Origin: CALRWV02 sp943371965
GTDB lineage: Bacteria > Bacteroidota > JABWAT01
Length of the DNA stretch: 64,000 nucleotides
Direction: 5' to 3'
NCBI GenBank assembly: GCA_943371965.1
Contig: CALRWV020000002.1
Location: 310,001 to 374,000 of the forward strand
Made by a program: the position numbers and the translations under genes. Position 1 is the first letter of the stretch; each line of letters opens with the position of its first letter. The notes under the pieces are model-generated. The model made no database searches. It saw nothing but the letters and a program-made list of their open reading frames with translations, and had not been told where the DNA came from. Of this stretch, positions 1 through 8,376 are shown one piece after another.

Positions 1-13
1 TATCTAAGGAAAA

Positions 14-1111
14 ATGCCGGTACTTCAAGACGTAATCACTTATTTCAATCAATGGATTCCGTCTGACATAGCCTGGGAAAAAGACAACACCGGGCTTCAG
101 ATTGGAAATCCGGGGCAGGAAATCAGCGGTATTCTCCTCGCTGTTGATCTTACCGAAGAGGTTTTAAACCAAGCCCTCGAAAACCGTTTTAACCTGATTA
201 TCACACACCATCCCTTTTTCTTCCATTCTATCAAGTCAATAAATTACAACTCCACTTCGGGTCAATTGGTTTACAAAGCAATTCAAAATAATATTTCAAT
301 TTACACAGCACATACCAATCTGGATTTTGTTGTTGGTGGAGTCAGTACCGTTTTGGCTGAATCACTCGGACTTACCCAAATTTCTCTCTTGAAACCGCAC
401 GAAAGTTACAACCGCAAATTATCTGTTTTTGTACCTGAAACCCATTCTGAAAAGGTTCATCACGCACTTTCTGAAGCCGGTGCCGGTCAAATCGGGAATT
501 ATGATTCCTGTTCTTTTCAGGTAAAGGGTAAAGGGACTTTTAAAGGAAATGAACTCAGTAATCCTGTTGTTGGAAAACCATTGCAATTGGAAACGGTTGA
601 AGAAATCAAGCTGGAAATGATTTATCCGAGGTGGAAAGAATCTGCCATTCTGAAAGCATTGAGAGCTTCACATCCCTATGAAGAAATTGCTTATGATATT
701 ATTCCGCTTTTAAATAAAATGACTGATTTCGGATTCGGATCAAAAGGATTTTTGCCGCAGAAAATGAAACTTAAGGATTGGCTTGAAATTGTCAAAACAA
801 CCCTGAAAGCTGAAAATATCCGTTATTCGGGAGATTTGGATCAGGAAGTTCTTCAGGTTGCAGTCTGTGGCGGTTCCGGTTCTGAACTTTCGGGACTTGC
901 AAAATCTTCCGGGGCTGATTGTTTTGTAACTTCCGATCTGAAATACCACACTTTTTTTGAAGCCGACCCAACTTTTTCTCTTGTTGATGCCGGACATTAT
1001 GAAACCGAAAATATCACTTTGAACAAACTGAAATCGCAGCTTCAAATGGAGTTTTCTTCGCTGAAAATTGAATTAACCACCATTATTACAAACCCAGTCC
1101 ATTTTTATTAA
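14..1111 (+). CDS. Nif3-like dinuclear metal centre protein
   Basis: Complete 365-residue member of the Nif3/YqfO (DUF34) family, which forms hexameric rings with a two-metal site; the cellular role is still unsettled, although some members are annotated as GTP cyclohydrolase 1 type 2. Metal-ligand motifs are visible in the N-terminal half (THHP, His65-His66; AHTNLD, His100 and Asp104) and in the C-terminal half (DAGHYETE, His328 and Glu332). The middle, about residues 130-235, is the CutA-like insertion found in long YqfO-type members. AAGGA precedes the ATG. The next gene starts 11 bases downstream, so the two are probably co-transcribed. That pairing with a C4 zinc-ribbon protein is common in bacteria. 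Family assignment is firm; function is not. Confidence 0.93.
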   Translation: MPVLQDVITYFNQWIPSDIAWEKDNTGLQIGNPGQEISGILLAVDLTEEVLNQALENRFNLIITHHPFFFHSIKSINYNSTSGQLVYKAIQNNISIYTAHTNLDFVVGGVSTVLAESLGLTQISLLKPHESYNRKLSVFVPETHSEKVHHALSEAGAGQIGNYDSCSFQVKGKGTFKGNELSNPVVGKPLQLETVEEIKLEMIYPRWKESAILKALRASHPYEEIAYDIIPLLNKMTDFGFGSKGFLPQKMKLKDWLEIVKTTLKAENIRYSGDLDQEVLQVAVCGGSGSELSGLAKSSGADCFVTSDLKYHTFFEADPTFSLVDAGHYETENITLNKLKSQLQMEFSSLKIELTTIITNPVHFY

Positions 1112-1122
1112 CGGAGACTACC

Positions 1123-1842
1123 TTGGAAAATTTAAAAGTACTTATCGCCCTTCAGAAAATTGATCTTCAACTAGATGAATTGAAACAGATGCGCGGTGAC
1201 CTTCCTGATCAGATCGAAGACATTGAAGCAGACCTTACCGGCACCAAACTGAAACTGAAAAATGCCGAAAAATATCTTCTTGAATCTGAAGTGATGATCA
1301 AAAACAAGGAGTTGGATATTGCGACTGCAAAGGAAAAAATTGAAAAGTACAAAGCCCAGCAGTTTGAAGTTAGAAATAACCGTGAATATGATGCTTTAAC
1401 CAAAGAAGTTGATGCCCAAACAAAAGGCATTACCGACATGGAATCAAAAATAGTAGATATCAAGAAACATCAGATTGAATCGGCAAAAACTAAAGAAGTT
1501 GCTGAACCTAAAATCACATCGCTTGAAGAAGAATTGGCAGAGAAAAAAGAGCAGTTGAAGCTAATGACTCAGGATACGATTGAAGAAGAAAAAATGCTGA
1601 TGTCAGACCGTAAAAAAATTCTTGCCAAAACTGATAAATTGGCAGTAGAAAACTATGAACGTGTCCGTGAAGCCAGAGATGGAAGAGCTATTGTAAAATT
1701 GAGTCGTGGAGCTTGTGGCGGTTGTTTCAAGGTTATTCCACTTCAAAGACAAAATGAAATCAAACGCGCAACCAAAATTTATCATTGCGAACATTGCGGA
1801 AGAATAATTGTTCCCGAAACCTTTTTTGACGAAGTAAAATAA
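1123..1842 (+). CDS. Coiled-coil C4-type zinc ribbon protein (DUF164/CT398-like)
   Basis: 239 residues. Residues 5-180 are almost entirely charged heptad-like coiled coil. The C-terminus carries a four-cysteine zinc ribbon (CGGC at 198-201, CEHC at 222-225). This matches the DUF164 family, whose members resemble chlamydial CT398 and have been linked to protein or RNA handling without a settled function. The start is TTG, preceded by GGAG, and lies 11 bases after the Nif3 gene, which argues for one operon. A hairpin terminator follows directly. The protein has no signal peptide, so it should be cytoplasmic. Confidence 0.85.
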   Translation: MENLKVLIALQKIDLQLDELKQMRGDLPDQIEDIEADLTGTKLKLKNAEKYLLESEVMIKNKELDIATAKEKIEKYKAQQFEVRNNREYDALTKEVDAQTKGITDMESKIVDIKKHQIESAKTKEVAEPKITSLEEELAEKKEQLKLMTQDTIEEEKMLMSDRKKILAKTDKLAVENYERVREARDGRAIVKLSRGACGGCFKVIPLQRQNEIKRATKIYHCEHCGRIIVPETFFDEVK

Positions 1843-1852
1843 GTAAATTTAA

Positions 1853-1885
1853 AAAAGCCGGTTCAATTTTGAACCGACTTTTTCT
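1853..1885. terminator. Bidirectional hairpin terminator
   Basis: A 13-base stem (AAAAAGCCGGTTC paired with GAACCGACTTTTT, one mismatch) with a short T-rich loop, flanked by A and T runs on both sides. It sits between the convergent zinc-ribbon gene and the reverse-strand lipoprotein gene and can serve both. Confidence 0.75.
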
Positions 1886-1934
1886 TAGGGGCAATAAATT
1901 CACTTGTTCGATGAATTTACTGTTATGGATTTTC

Positions 1935-2762
1935 TTAATTCAGTGATGGTGTTAAATCACCTGTTTCTACATTGACCCTGTATTTCAGTCTGTTCCCTTG
2001 TTTGTCTATAACTTCAATTTCAGGTCTGTTGGTTCCATTAAATGTAATTTTTGCTGTAATAGAAAAAGTAGCCAGTTTCGTTTTATCGTTTTTACTGACA
2101 GTTTTGTTGATTTCAAGATTGTAGGTTAAGGTTCCAGATTCCGGATATCTGTTCAACTCATTTTTGTTGATCACAACACTTTCAAGTTTTGAACTGTTCA
2201 GAATTCTTTCGTACGAAAATGATGCAGTTGAATCCATTCTTCCTTTGAATGAATGAAAGTGACGACCGGTTCTTTCACCATTCAAAGTCCAAGCTGAAAA
2301 AGCTTCTCCCAAACCTTCAACTGTTAAAATTGAATGACGTTCAATTTCCATGTAAAATGATCTCATTGCTTTTTGAATCGTACCGCTGACATCGCGTTTC
2401 AGATACAATTTGGTATGGGTTGCATCATATTTATTTGATGAATCGCCTGAAGCACTTACAAATTTTTTGTAAATATGAACAGTCAATCCTCTTGGATTGG
2501 TAAAGCTTGTATCCAAACTGATTTTTCCAACAGAAATTGATGATGTTGGAGAAGTTACTGCCGCAGAAATATCACTGTAATCGCCATCATTTTCGTTGGC
2601 GAATCCGTCAGCAATCATTTCAACTGCAGCCTGTCTGTCTGAAGCTGTTGCTTTATAGTTATCATCATCATTGTCAGATTTGCTGCAACCAGAAAATCCG
2701 ATAAATGAAAAGGCAAGAAGTGATATAATTGAAAAATATGAGATATTTTTTTTTGAATACAT
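1935..2762 (-). CDS. Putative lipoprotein of unknown function
   Basis: 275 residues. The N-terminus has a basic start, a hydrophobic stretch (about residues 8-23) and a lipobox-like FSGC at 23-26, followed by an acidic Asp/Asn run. It should therefore be exported and lipidated. The mature part is rich in Thr, Ser and charged residues and looks beta-rich; I recognise no family. It is a single-gene unit on the reverse strand, ending at the shared terminator. Its role is unknown. Confidence 0.7.
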   Translation of the reverse strand: MYSKKNISYFSIISLLAFSFIGFSGCSKSDNDDDNYKATASDRQAAVEMIADGFANENDGDYSDISAAVTSPTSSISVGKISLDTSFTNPRGLTVHIYKKFVSASGDSSNKYDATHTKLYLKRDVSGTIQKAMRSFYMEIERHSILTVEGLGEAFSAWTLNGERTGRHFHSFKGRMDSTASFSYERILNSSKLESVVINKNELNRYPESGTLTYNLEINKTVSKNDKTKLATFSITAKITFNGTNRPEIEVIDKQGNRLKYRVNVETGDLTPSLN

Positions 2763-2899
2763 GTTGGTGACTCCTATTTGTTTGGTTTATGAGTCTATGA
2801 TGGTAATAATTTTAAAATGGTTTAATTGAAAATCGGGATTTTGATTTTCAACATGAGTTCAAAAGGATGGAAAAGGTTAACGGGATATTTTGGGAATTG

Positions 2900-3196
2900 T
2901 CAGTTTTGTTCGGCGTTTACCGGTTCAATTTCGACGCGAAGATCAATTTCCTGAAGAATTGCTGCAACTTCAAGACAATGATCAAGATTGGAAGTAATTA
3001 CGGTCGCTTTTCCTTTGTGGTGAACAATCATGGCAATCTGTTCAGCCTGTGCAATCGAATACTGACATGCTTTGATTACCTGAAAAATAACATCCTGAAA
3101 AGTATGCCAATCGTCATTGAATAATACAACCTTGGCTTCGGGTTCACCCGAAATGGTTGAAATGTCTTCAAATTCCTGCAGTTTATAATTTGACAT
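2900..3196 (-). CDS. clpS: ATP-dependent Clp protease adaptor ClpS
   Basis: 98 residues, the normal size for ClpS, which hands N-degron substrates to ClpAP/ClpCP. The core pattern is present: VVLFNDDWHTF (the N-degron-binding strand with its Asn-Asp-Asp) near residues 24-34, then the helix of about 38-57 and the VHHKGKA motif near 58-64. There is a short unstructured N-terminus. No ClpA or ClpC is in this window, but clpP and clpX lie 16 kb away on the other strand. It is downstream of a small lipoprotein gene with a 42-base gap. Confidence 0.9.
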   Translation of the reverse strand: MSNYKLQEFEDISTISGEPEAKVVLFNDDWHTFQDVIFQVIKACQYSIAQAEQIAMIVHHKGKATVITSNLDHCLEVAAILQEIDLRVEIEPVNAEQN

Positions 3197-3238
3197 ACTT
3201 TTGTTTGAGTGGATTAACAGCTAATCCACCCATTAATT

Positions 3239-3586
3239 TTATTTCTTGTAAGTTTCAAACTTGGTTCCTTCAAGTCTCTCAACAAAAGTCAGTGAAGCAA
3301 TTTTGTAAACCTGATCTTTGTTGCCTTTGGCAACAAAATAGTTGTCAACAACTTTTATTACTTCAACACCGGTTGCATTGATTTGATCTTCAATTGCTTT
3401 ATCAATATTTGTGGTGCAGAAACCGGTAAATGGAACCTGTTCGTCTTTTCCGGAATTATCAACAGAACGTTTCAGAATTGAACCCATTTTTTTTCCAGGG
3501 TCAACTGTTCTGGTTGTTGTTCCGCCACCTTCACCGCAACCAATTAAAAAAGAACTGACTAAAACAAAAAGCAGAATTTTTTTCAT
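3239..3586 (-). CDS. Small putative lipoprotein
   Basis: 115 residues with a classic lipoprotein signal: MKKILLF, a hydrophobic core, then LIGC (Cys17) followed by a Gly/Thr-rich linker. A strong ribosome site (GGGAGGAGG) lies upstream. The mature domain of about 80 residues has no motif I recognise; two cysteines do not form an obvious motif. It precedes clpS in the same direction. Probably an outer- or inner-membrane-anchored periplasmic protein. Confidence 0.65.
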   Translation of the reverse strand: MKKILLFVLVSSFLIGCGEGGGTTTRTVDPGKKMGSILKRSVDNSGKDEQVPFTGFCTTNIDKAIEDQINATGVEVIKVVDNYFVAKGNKDQVYKIASLTFVERLEGTKFETYKK

Positions 3587-3781
3587 TTAACTTTCCTCCT
3601 CCCAAAGGTCAATTAACAAGAAATAGATAGTATATAAATTATAAATTTATTCCAAAAAAGAAACAATATTTAAGTTTCATTGAATTGGAGATTTCCTGAA
3701 AATAGCTAAAACATATCAATTTTAAAACTATTTTGGGGTTCTGTTGATATAAATTGATTTTTTTAAGAAAAAAGAACCGAT

Positions 3782-4762
3782 TTATATGAAAACAAAATCA
3801 TTTATAAGTTTCTTGTTTTTGAGAATTTGACTCAGTGATTGGTCAAAATAAAGTGAGGTTGATAAGATATCAGCGTTAATTGCTGATTCACTGACAACCG
3901 TTGCCGAAATTACCGGTTCAACGGGCTGCAATTGTTTTGGATTGATTAAATGGCCCCAAGAACGTTTCGAATCTGATCGGCGATTTTCGTACGAACCTGA
4001 AGTTGAAACAGCTTTTTCTGAAACATGGATTATTCTTGAGTTCTCTGTTTTACGTGGATCAAGTATCTGAACACTCCATTTTTCTTCTGTTTGTGGTGAA
4101 CCAAGAGCTAAAATATCGCCACTGAAATTTATTAAAGCGTTATCTAAATTATTTTTGTAAAATATTCTTTTAACTTCTTCGAGTGCAAAACCGCAACCAA
4201 TTCCACCCAAATCAATTTTGGTTTTATGATTATTTAAAGAAACGTAATTTTGAGCAATATTCAGATTTTTCATTCCAATCGATTCCGACAATTCATATAA
4301 GTCACGATCTGAAGGGAATGAAATTACTTCTTCCGGCTGATTTCTAAATCCATACAATCGCATTAGCGGTTCAACAGTAACATCAAAAATTCCGTTTGAA
4401 ATTGAATTGAACTCTTTTGCTTTTTGCAATATTTGATACGTATCAGAAGAAATGGGTATTTCCTTTTTGGAACCGTATAAATTTATTTTGCCGATTTCGC
4501 TTTCATCTGAATAGACTGTCAATATACGTTCCAATTCATGAATTCTTTCAACAGCCTCATGAATTGTTTGCAAAGCATGTTTCCGGTCTGAACAATAAAT
4601 ATCAAATGTGATAATCGACCCCATTGCAAATGCAGTCTTTTGAATCAGCTGAAGCTTTTCTCCTTTTGTAAATGCAGATACAATTTTCGGCGAAACAATC
4701 TGAATTAAAGGAAATAAAGCCGCAAATTTCATTGAAGTTTTTACAAATGTTCTTCTATTCAT
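3782..4762 (-). CDS. apbE: FAD:protein FMN transferase (ApbE family), Tat-type signal
   Basis: ApbE attaches FMN covalently to a Thr of target proteins outside the cytoplasm. Seen motifs: AMGSIITFDIY near the N-terminus, GIFDVTVEPL, KIDLGGIGCG, a STSGSYENR...HLINP segment and INADILSTS with the metal-ligand Asp. The chosen ATG gives MNRRTFVK, a twin-arginine-type signal; a longer start would add 14 residues inside the upstream gene. No lipobox is seen, although many ApbE proteins are lipoproteins. Two positions differ from the usual family pattern: GGIGCG for GGIAKG and HLINP for HIIDP. It overlaps the upstream gene by 8 bases and is last in a four-gene operon containing an FMN-binding substrate candidate. 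Confidence 0.88.
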   Translation of the reverse strand: MNRRTFVKTSMKFAALFPLIQIVSPKIVSAFTKGEKLQLIQKTAFAMGSIITFDIYCSDRKHALQTIHEAVERIHELERILTVYSDESEIGKINLYGSKKEIPISSDTYQILQKAKEFNSISNGIFDVTVEPLMRLYGFRNQPEEVISFPSDRDLYELSESIGMKNLNIAQNYVSLNNHKTKIDLGGIGCGFALEEVKRIFYKNNLDNALINFSGDILALGSPQTEEKWSVQILDPRKTENSRIIHVSEKAVSTSGSYENRRSDSKRSWGHLINPKQLQPVEPVISATVVSESAINADILSTSLYFDQSLSQILKNKKLINDFVFI

Positions 4763-5267
4763 AAATTGAAACCGCTGCATTTGATTTTTTAAACCACAAT
4801 TCATAAACCAGTAAAAGATTCATAACTCCGTATGAAATAAACATCATCACACCTGAAAAAATGACAAGGTAAACAAAGGGTTCCCACAAAAACCGGACAA
4901 CCCAAATTCCACCAAATGTGAGCAGCAACGAAAAGAAGGGTTCCAGCATCAGAAATAATTTTAATTTTGAAGAAACCGATGTTGTGAAAAAAAATAGAAA
5001 TGAAGTGATAAAGAAAATCGAACTCAAACCAAGAATATGGTTATGCGTTGTTAAAAGCAGTTCTTTTGCAGATTTTTCAAATTTCAGTTCTTCGGCGGAA
5101 TCATTTTCACTTTCAGTTCCCCTATAATGTTCTGATATTTTTTTGGGTGTTATGTCAGATGATTTTTTCACAAATGCCAATCCAATAAAAAATCCAATTG
5201 ACGTTGTCAATATATAAGTTGTCAGGAATATCTTCAGTGCAGAATTTAATTTTGAAAAATTCATCAT
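4755..5267 (-). CDS. Four-helix integral membrane protein, unknown
   Basis: 170 residues with about four hydrophobic segments (near 10-33, 75-97, 105-125 and 130-155) separated by a charged loop at 35-65. A HNH sequence (His75-Asn-His77) begins the second helix and could be a metal or heme ligand, but that is a guess. It overlaps the FMN-binding gene by 4 bases and ApbE by 8, so it is translationally coupled to both. The context suggests an inner-membrane electron-transfer partner for the flavinylated protein. I do not recognise the family. Confidence 0.65.
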   Translation of the reverse strand: MMNFSKLNSALKIFLTTYILTTSIGFFIGLAFVKKSSDITPKKISEHYRGTESENDSAEELKFEKSAKELLLTTHNHILGLSSIFFITSFLFFFTTSVSSKLKLFLMLEPFFSLLLTFGGIWVVRFLWEPFVYLVIFSGVMMFISYGVMNLLLVYELWFKKSNAAVSIYE

Positions 5268-5785
5268 AATTTATTTTCTTTTTTAAGCCATTCGAAAGTT
5301 TCCAGCAACTTTTGTATTCCCCTTGTTACAGCATTTACTGAAATTGTTGCACCACTTATGTTTCTGATATTCTTTCCGGGTTTAAGTGATTCTGTTATGT
5401 TTTTTCCCTTAAACTGATTTCGAAATACTTTGTAATCGATCTCTCCACCATATGATTCGCGGTAAACCAATACATCCATATCCTGAATCTCACCAGAAAT
5501 GGAGAACGTTACCATATAAGTTATCAGATGTGATTTTCCTTTAACCTCATCAATCAATGCATAATATTGATTGTCGTTGATTTTAAATTTGACGAATTCA
5601 AAAAATAAATTATCTGCTTTCTGCACTTTTTTCAATTCAATGCTGATCTCTTTTTTATCAAATGAAATCTCAATTGACTCTTTGGCCAGTTTCAGCAAGT
5701 CCGCTGTTACTGCAATTTGAGCTTCTGCTTGCAGAATGAGTGCAATCAGAAACACAAATGAAAAGACTGTTTTCTTCAAAATCAT
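5264..5785 (-). CDS. FMN-binding domain protein, likely ApbE flavinylation target
   Basis: The chosen ATG gives 173 residues with a clean signal peptide (MILKK, hydrophobic core, AEAQ at about 20-23). The first possible start would fuse 23 odd residues before it. The C-terminal half is an FMN-binding domain like NqrC/RnfG, with the ISGATIS motif; Thr147 of SGAT is the expected covalent FMN site. It starts 7 bases after the porin gene and overlaps the next gene by 4. ApbE in the same operon is the expected modifying enzyme. It should be a periplasmic or surface flavoprotein; its electron donor and acceptor are not known. Confidence 0.83.
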   Translation of the reverse strand: MILKKTVFSFVFLIALILQAEAQIAVTADLLKLAKESIEISFDKKEISIELKKVQKADNLFFEFVKFKINDNQYYALIDEVKGKSHLITYMVTFSISGEIQDMDVLVYRESYGGEIDYKVFRNQFKGKNITESLKPGKNIRNISGATISVNAVTRGIQKLLETFEWLKKENKL

Positions 5786-5792
5786 TCCTGAA

Positions 5793-6914
5793 TCAATAAA
5801 AGAAATAACCGATACCAAAATTAAGCTGTTGAATTGGTTTTGCGCCTGTTGCATTTCCGAAAAATTGGTAATCAGCTTTTAAAGCCACGTTTTCTGCAGG
5901 TTTATAGGTAAACCCAAAGGTTGTTTCATATTTATTGAATTTTCCGTCAGCAATTGCTTTTGAGCTTACTTTATTTTGGGTGTCATATTTTTCATACCGT
6001 GCAAATGCGAATAATTTCTGTTCTGTTTCCGGAAGAAAAATTGGGAGGAAATTATATGCGCCTTCGGCATAAAATCCGAACTGACTTTCGCTAATATTAT
6101 TTCCGGTTTCATCAATTAATTTGTCAACATCACTAATTGAGGAATAGGCAATCAGTCCTCTGAATTCAAAATCAGCAAAGGAATATTGAGCGTCAGTTTC
6201 AAATAAATTTATTCTTGATTCATTCAGTGATGAAGTATAATAGGAAATTCCATTTTTCAATCCCAATACTGGAACGTATTCCAATCTTGCGGTAACTGCA
6301 ATGTTTTTTGTTGAACTTTCAAAACCTTCCTGCCGTCCGCCTCTGATTCCACTTTCGTTGATTCCCGTTTCTTTCAAACCTGCCATTAAATAGGCTTTGT
6401 ATTTCAATCCTTCAGTCAATTCGCCGTAAAGTCCAATTCCGGATTCTCTCCAAGTTGCCGGAATAATATTTCGTTCGACATTCGGTCTTTCTACTCCATG
6501 AAAGGTTGATGGTTCATGTATTTCATTAATTATACCGACGGGAACCAACAGCAACCCGGCTCTTAATCCAAACAATTTCGAGTAAGTTAAATCAATATAC
6601 GCCTGTTCCAAAGCAACTTCACCACCACCTTCAACTTCTTTAACAAATCCGTTGGCATCTTTTTCAGCTTCAACTTCAACTTTAGTATGTTCCAGTTCAA
6701 GCTCAGATTTAAAACTGATCCAATCATTGAAATCGTGACCGACATAAATCACAAATCGGTGAAAATCCAAAGTACCATTCATATCTTTACCTGGGTTATA
6801 TGTAAATTTGTTGAAATGCAATTCACCATATCCACCTAAAGTCGTTTTTGAGTCTTGTGCAAATACACCTGTTGTTATTAATAGAATAAGTGCAAAAAGG
6901 CTATATTTTCTCAT
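5793..6914 (-). CDS. Outer membrane porin (beta-barrel, phosphate-selective porin-like)
   Basis: 373 residues. Signal peptide MRKYSLFALILLITTGVFAQ, then alternating beta strands with aromatic girdles and a terminal GYFFY, typical of outer membrane barrels. The segment with HFNKF and DFHRFVIYVGHDFNDW resembles porin O/P-type proteins of Bacteroidetes. It is the first gene of the operon porin, FMN-binding protein, membrane protein, apbE. The barrel may let small redox or metal substrates reach the periplasmic flavoprotein. Two palindromes lie upstream (6964-6980 and 7012-7028) and may control it. Confidence 0.78.
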   Translation of the reverse strand: MRKYSLFALILLITTGVFAQDSKTTLGGYGELHFNKFTYNPGKDMNGTLDFHRFVIYVGHDFNDWISFKSELELEHTKVEVEAEKDANGFVKEVEGGGEVALEQAYIDLTYSKLFGLRAGLLLVPVGIINEIHEPSTFHGVERPNVERNIIPATWRESGIGLYGELTEGLKYKAYLMAGLKETGINESGIRGGRQEGFESSTKNIAVTARLEYVPVLGLKNGISYYTSSLNESRINLFETDAQYSFADFEFRGLIAYSSISDVDKLIDETGNNISESQFGFYAEGAYNFLPIFLPETEQKLFAFARYEKYDTQNKVSSKAIADGKFNKYETTFGFTYKPAENVALKADYQFFGNATGAKPIQQLNFGIGYFFY

Positions 6915-6963
6915 CTTTTCTTTTCCTGCTTTGTTTATTGTTTAGTTAAAATTCATTTTATTA

Positions 6964-6980
6964 TTTAGATTTCATCTAAG
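6964..6980. promoter_or_regulatory. Palindromic operator candidate, proximal copy
   Basis: TTTAGAT-TTC-ATCTAAG, a 7-3-7 inverted repeat with six of seven arm positions matching, 50 bases upstream of the porin start. A second copy lies 48 bases further away from the gene. The shape recalls DtxR/MntR-type metal-regulator boxes, but the regulator is not identified. Confidence 0.5.
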
Positions 6981-7011
6981 TTAGCTCAAGGAACGAAAAA
7001 ATGCAATATTA

Positions 7012-7028
7012 TTTAGATTTTATTTAAA
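7012..7028. promoter_or_regulatory. Palindromic operator candidate, distal copy
   Basis: TTTAGAT-TTT-ATTTAAA, the same 7-3-7 design as the copy at 6964-6980 with one arm mismatch. It sits in the divergent region between the porin operon and hemA, so it could act on either; it is about 100 bases from the porin start and 125 from hemA. Confidence 0.42.
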
Positions 7029-7152
7029 TAACATATTAAGAAGATATTAAATAATTAAGTTCCTACATTTCTGAAATGGGCTTTTACACAAAAATGACAA
7101 AATTTCAATCACTCATCCCAATCTTTGCACTTCTTTTAGTAAAGCTTTTAAA

Positions 7153-8376
7153 ATGAACGGTTTCGGTCATATCGGTTTAACATTCAAATCAGCATCTGTT
7201 TCGATGCTCAATCAGTTTGTTATCCCGCAGAATGAATTGCAGTCTCGCCTATCTCTTATAAAAGAAAAAATGGGGTGGAATGAACTTATTTATCTTTCCA
7301 CCTGCAACAGAATCGAATTTTTCTTTCATACAACAACCCACAATCATTCAGTTTACAAAAATTTTCTTACTTACTGGAAACCTGACCTTTCAACCGAAAT
7401 GACTTCAGAAGTCGTAAAAAAACTCGAAATTACTACCGGTTCTAACTCCGTTGAACATTTAATGAGGGTTGCAACTTCCATTGATTCCATGGTTGTTGGG
7501 GAAACAGAAGTTTTAAAACAAGTAAAGGATGCACATCAGCAATCCATTGAATGGGGACTTTCTGGTCGTCAGATGCATTTTATGATCCGTGCAGCAATTG
7601 AATGCAGTAAAAAAGCATTTTCAAAAACCGGGATTTCCTTAAATCCTGTCTCTGTTGCTTCCATGACTTACCGCTCAATCAAGAACTTTACAGCCAAAGG
7701 CGGTAAAATCACTTTAATTGGTGCCGGAGAAGTCATTCAATCGATGATTCCATATTTATCAAAACAACAGAAATTTGAATTTCATTTTGTTAACCGCACT
7801 GAAGAAAATGCAAAAGAACTTGCGTCGGCTTTCAATGGATCCTTTCAATCTTTGAACGATCATCAAAGCAATCCTGCTGATTTTGATGTTCTGATTTCCT
7901 GCACATCCGCAGATAAATTTGTTTTTACTTTTAAAACATTCAAAAAACTTCCTGAAGGAAAAAGATTGCTGATTGATCTTGCAAATCCGAAAGATATTGA
8001 TCCGGCAATTGGTGATATTAAAAATATCAGCCTGATCAGTTTGGAAAATATTGAAAAACTGGCTGAAGAAAACAATAAAATCCGTCAGGCAGAAATTGTA
8101 AAAGTTGAAAAAATAATTGCGGAAAATATTGCAGAATTCAAACACACACTTATCAGCCGACAGATTGATACTTATTTTACTGAAATGCCCGATGAAGTTG
8201 AGAATATCAAGAAAAAAGCTCTTGATAAAATAATCCGGACCAAATTAAAACACTTATCGGTTGAAGATCAGAAAGTAATCAGCGAATTTGCAGATTATCT
8301 TTCAAACAAATTTATTCAGGTTCCCATGATTACTGCAAAAAAAATTCTGATCGAACAAATTGAGGAAACCAAATGA
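7153..8376 (+). CDS. hemA: Glutamyl-tRNA reductase
   Basis: 407 residues. This enzyme reduces Glu-tRNA to glutamate-1-semialdehyde in the C5 pathway to tetrapyrroles. The N-terminal catalytic domain has STCNRIE with the nucleophile Cys51 and GETEVLKQVKDAH at about 117-128. The NADPH domain has LIGAGEV (about 188-194), followed by the helical dimerisation domain. Its stop overlaps the start of hemCD by 4 bases (ATGA), so translation is coupled. hemB follows, giving a hemA-hemCD-hemB operon. No glutamate-1-semialdehyde aminotransferase gene is in the window. An AATCTTTG element near 7120 is close to the FCB promoter box TAnnTTTG. Confidence 0.95.
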   Translation: MNGFGHIGLTFKSASVSMLNQFVIPQNELQSRLSLIKEKMGWNELIYLSTCNRIEFFFHTTTHNHSVYKNFLTYWKPDLSTEMTSEVVKKLEITTGSNSVEHLMRVATSIDSMVVGETEVLKQVKDAHQQSIEWGLSGRQMHFMIRAAIECSKKAFSKTGISLNPVSVASMTYRSIKNFTAKGGKITLIGAGEVIQSMIPYLSKQQKFEFHFVNRTEENAKELASAFNGSFQSLNDHQSNPADFDVLISCTSADKFVFTFKTFKKLPEGKRLLIDLANPKDIDPAIGDIKNISLISLENIEKLAEENNKIRQAEIVKVEKIIAENIAEFKHTLISRQIDTYFTEMPDEVENIKKKALDKIIRTKLKHLSVEDQKVISEFADYLSNKFIQVPMITAKKILIEQIEETK

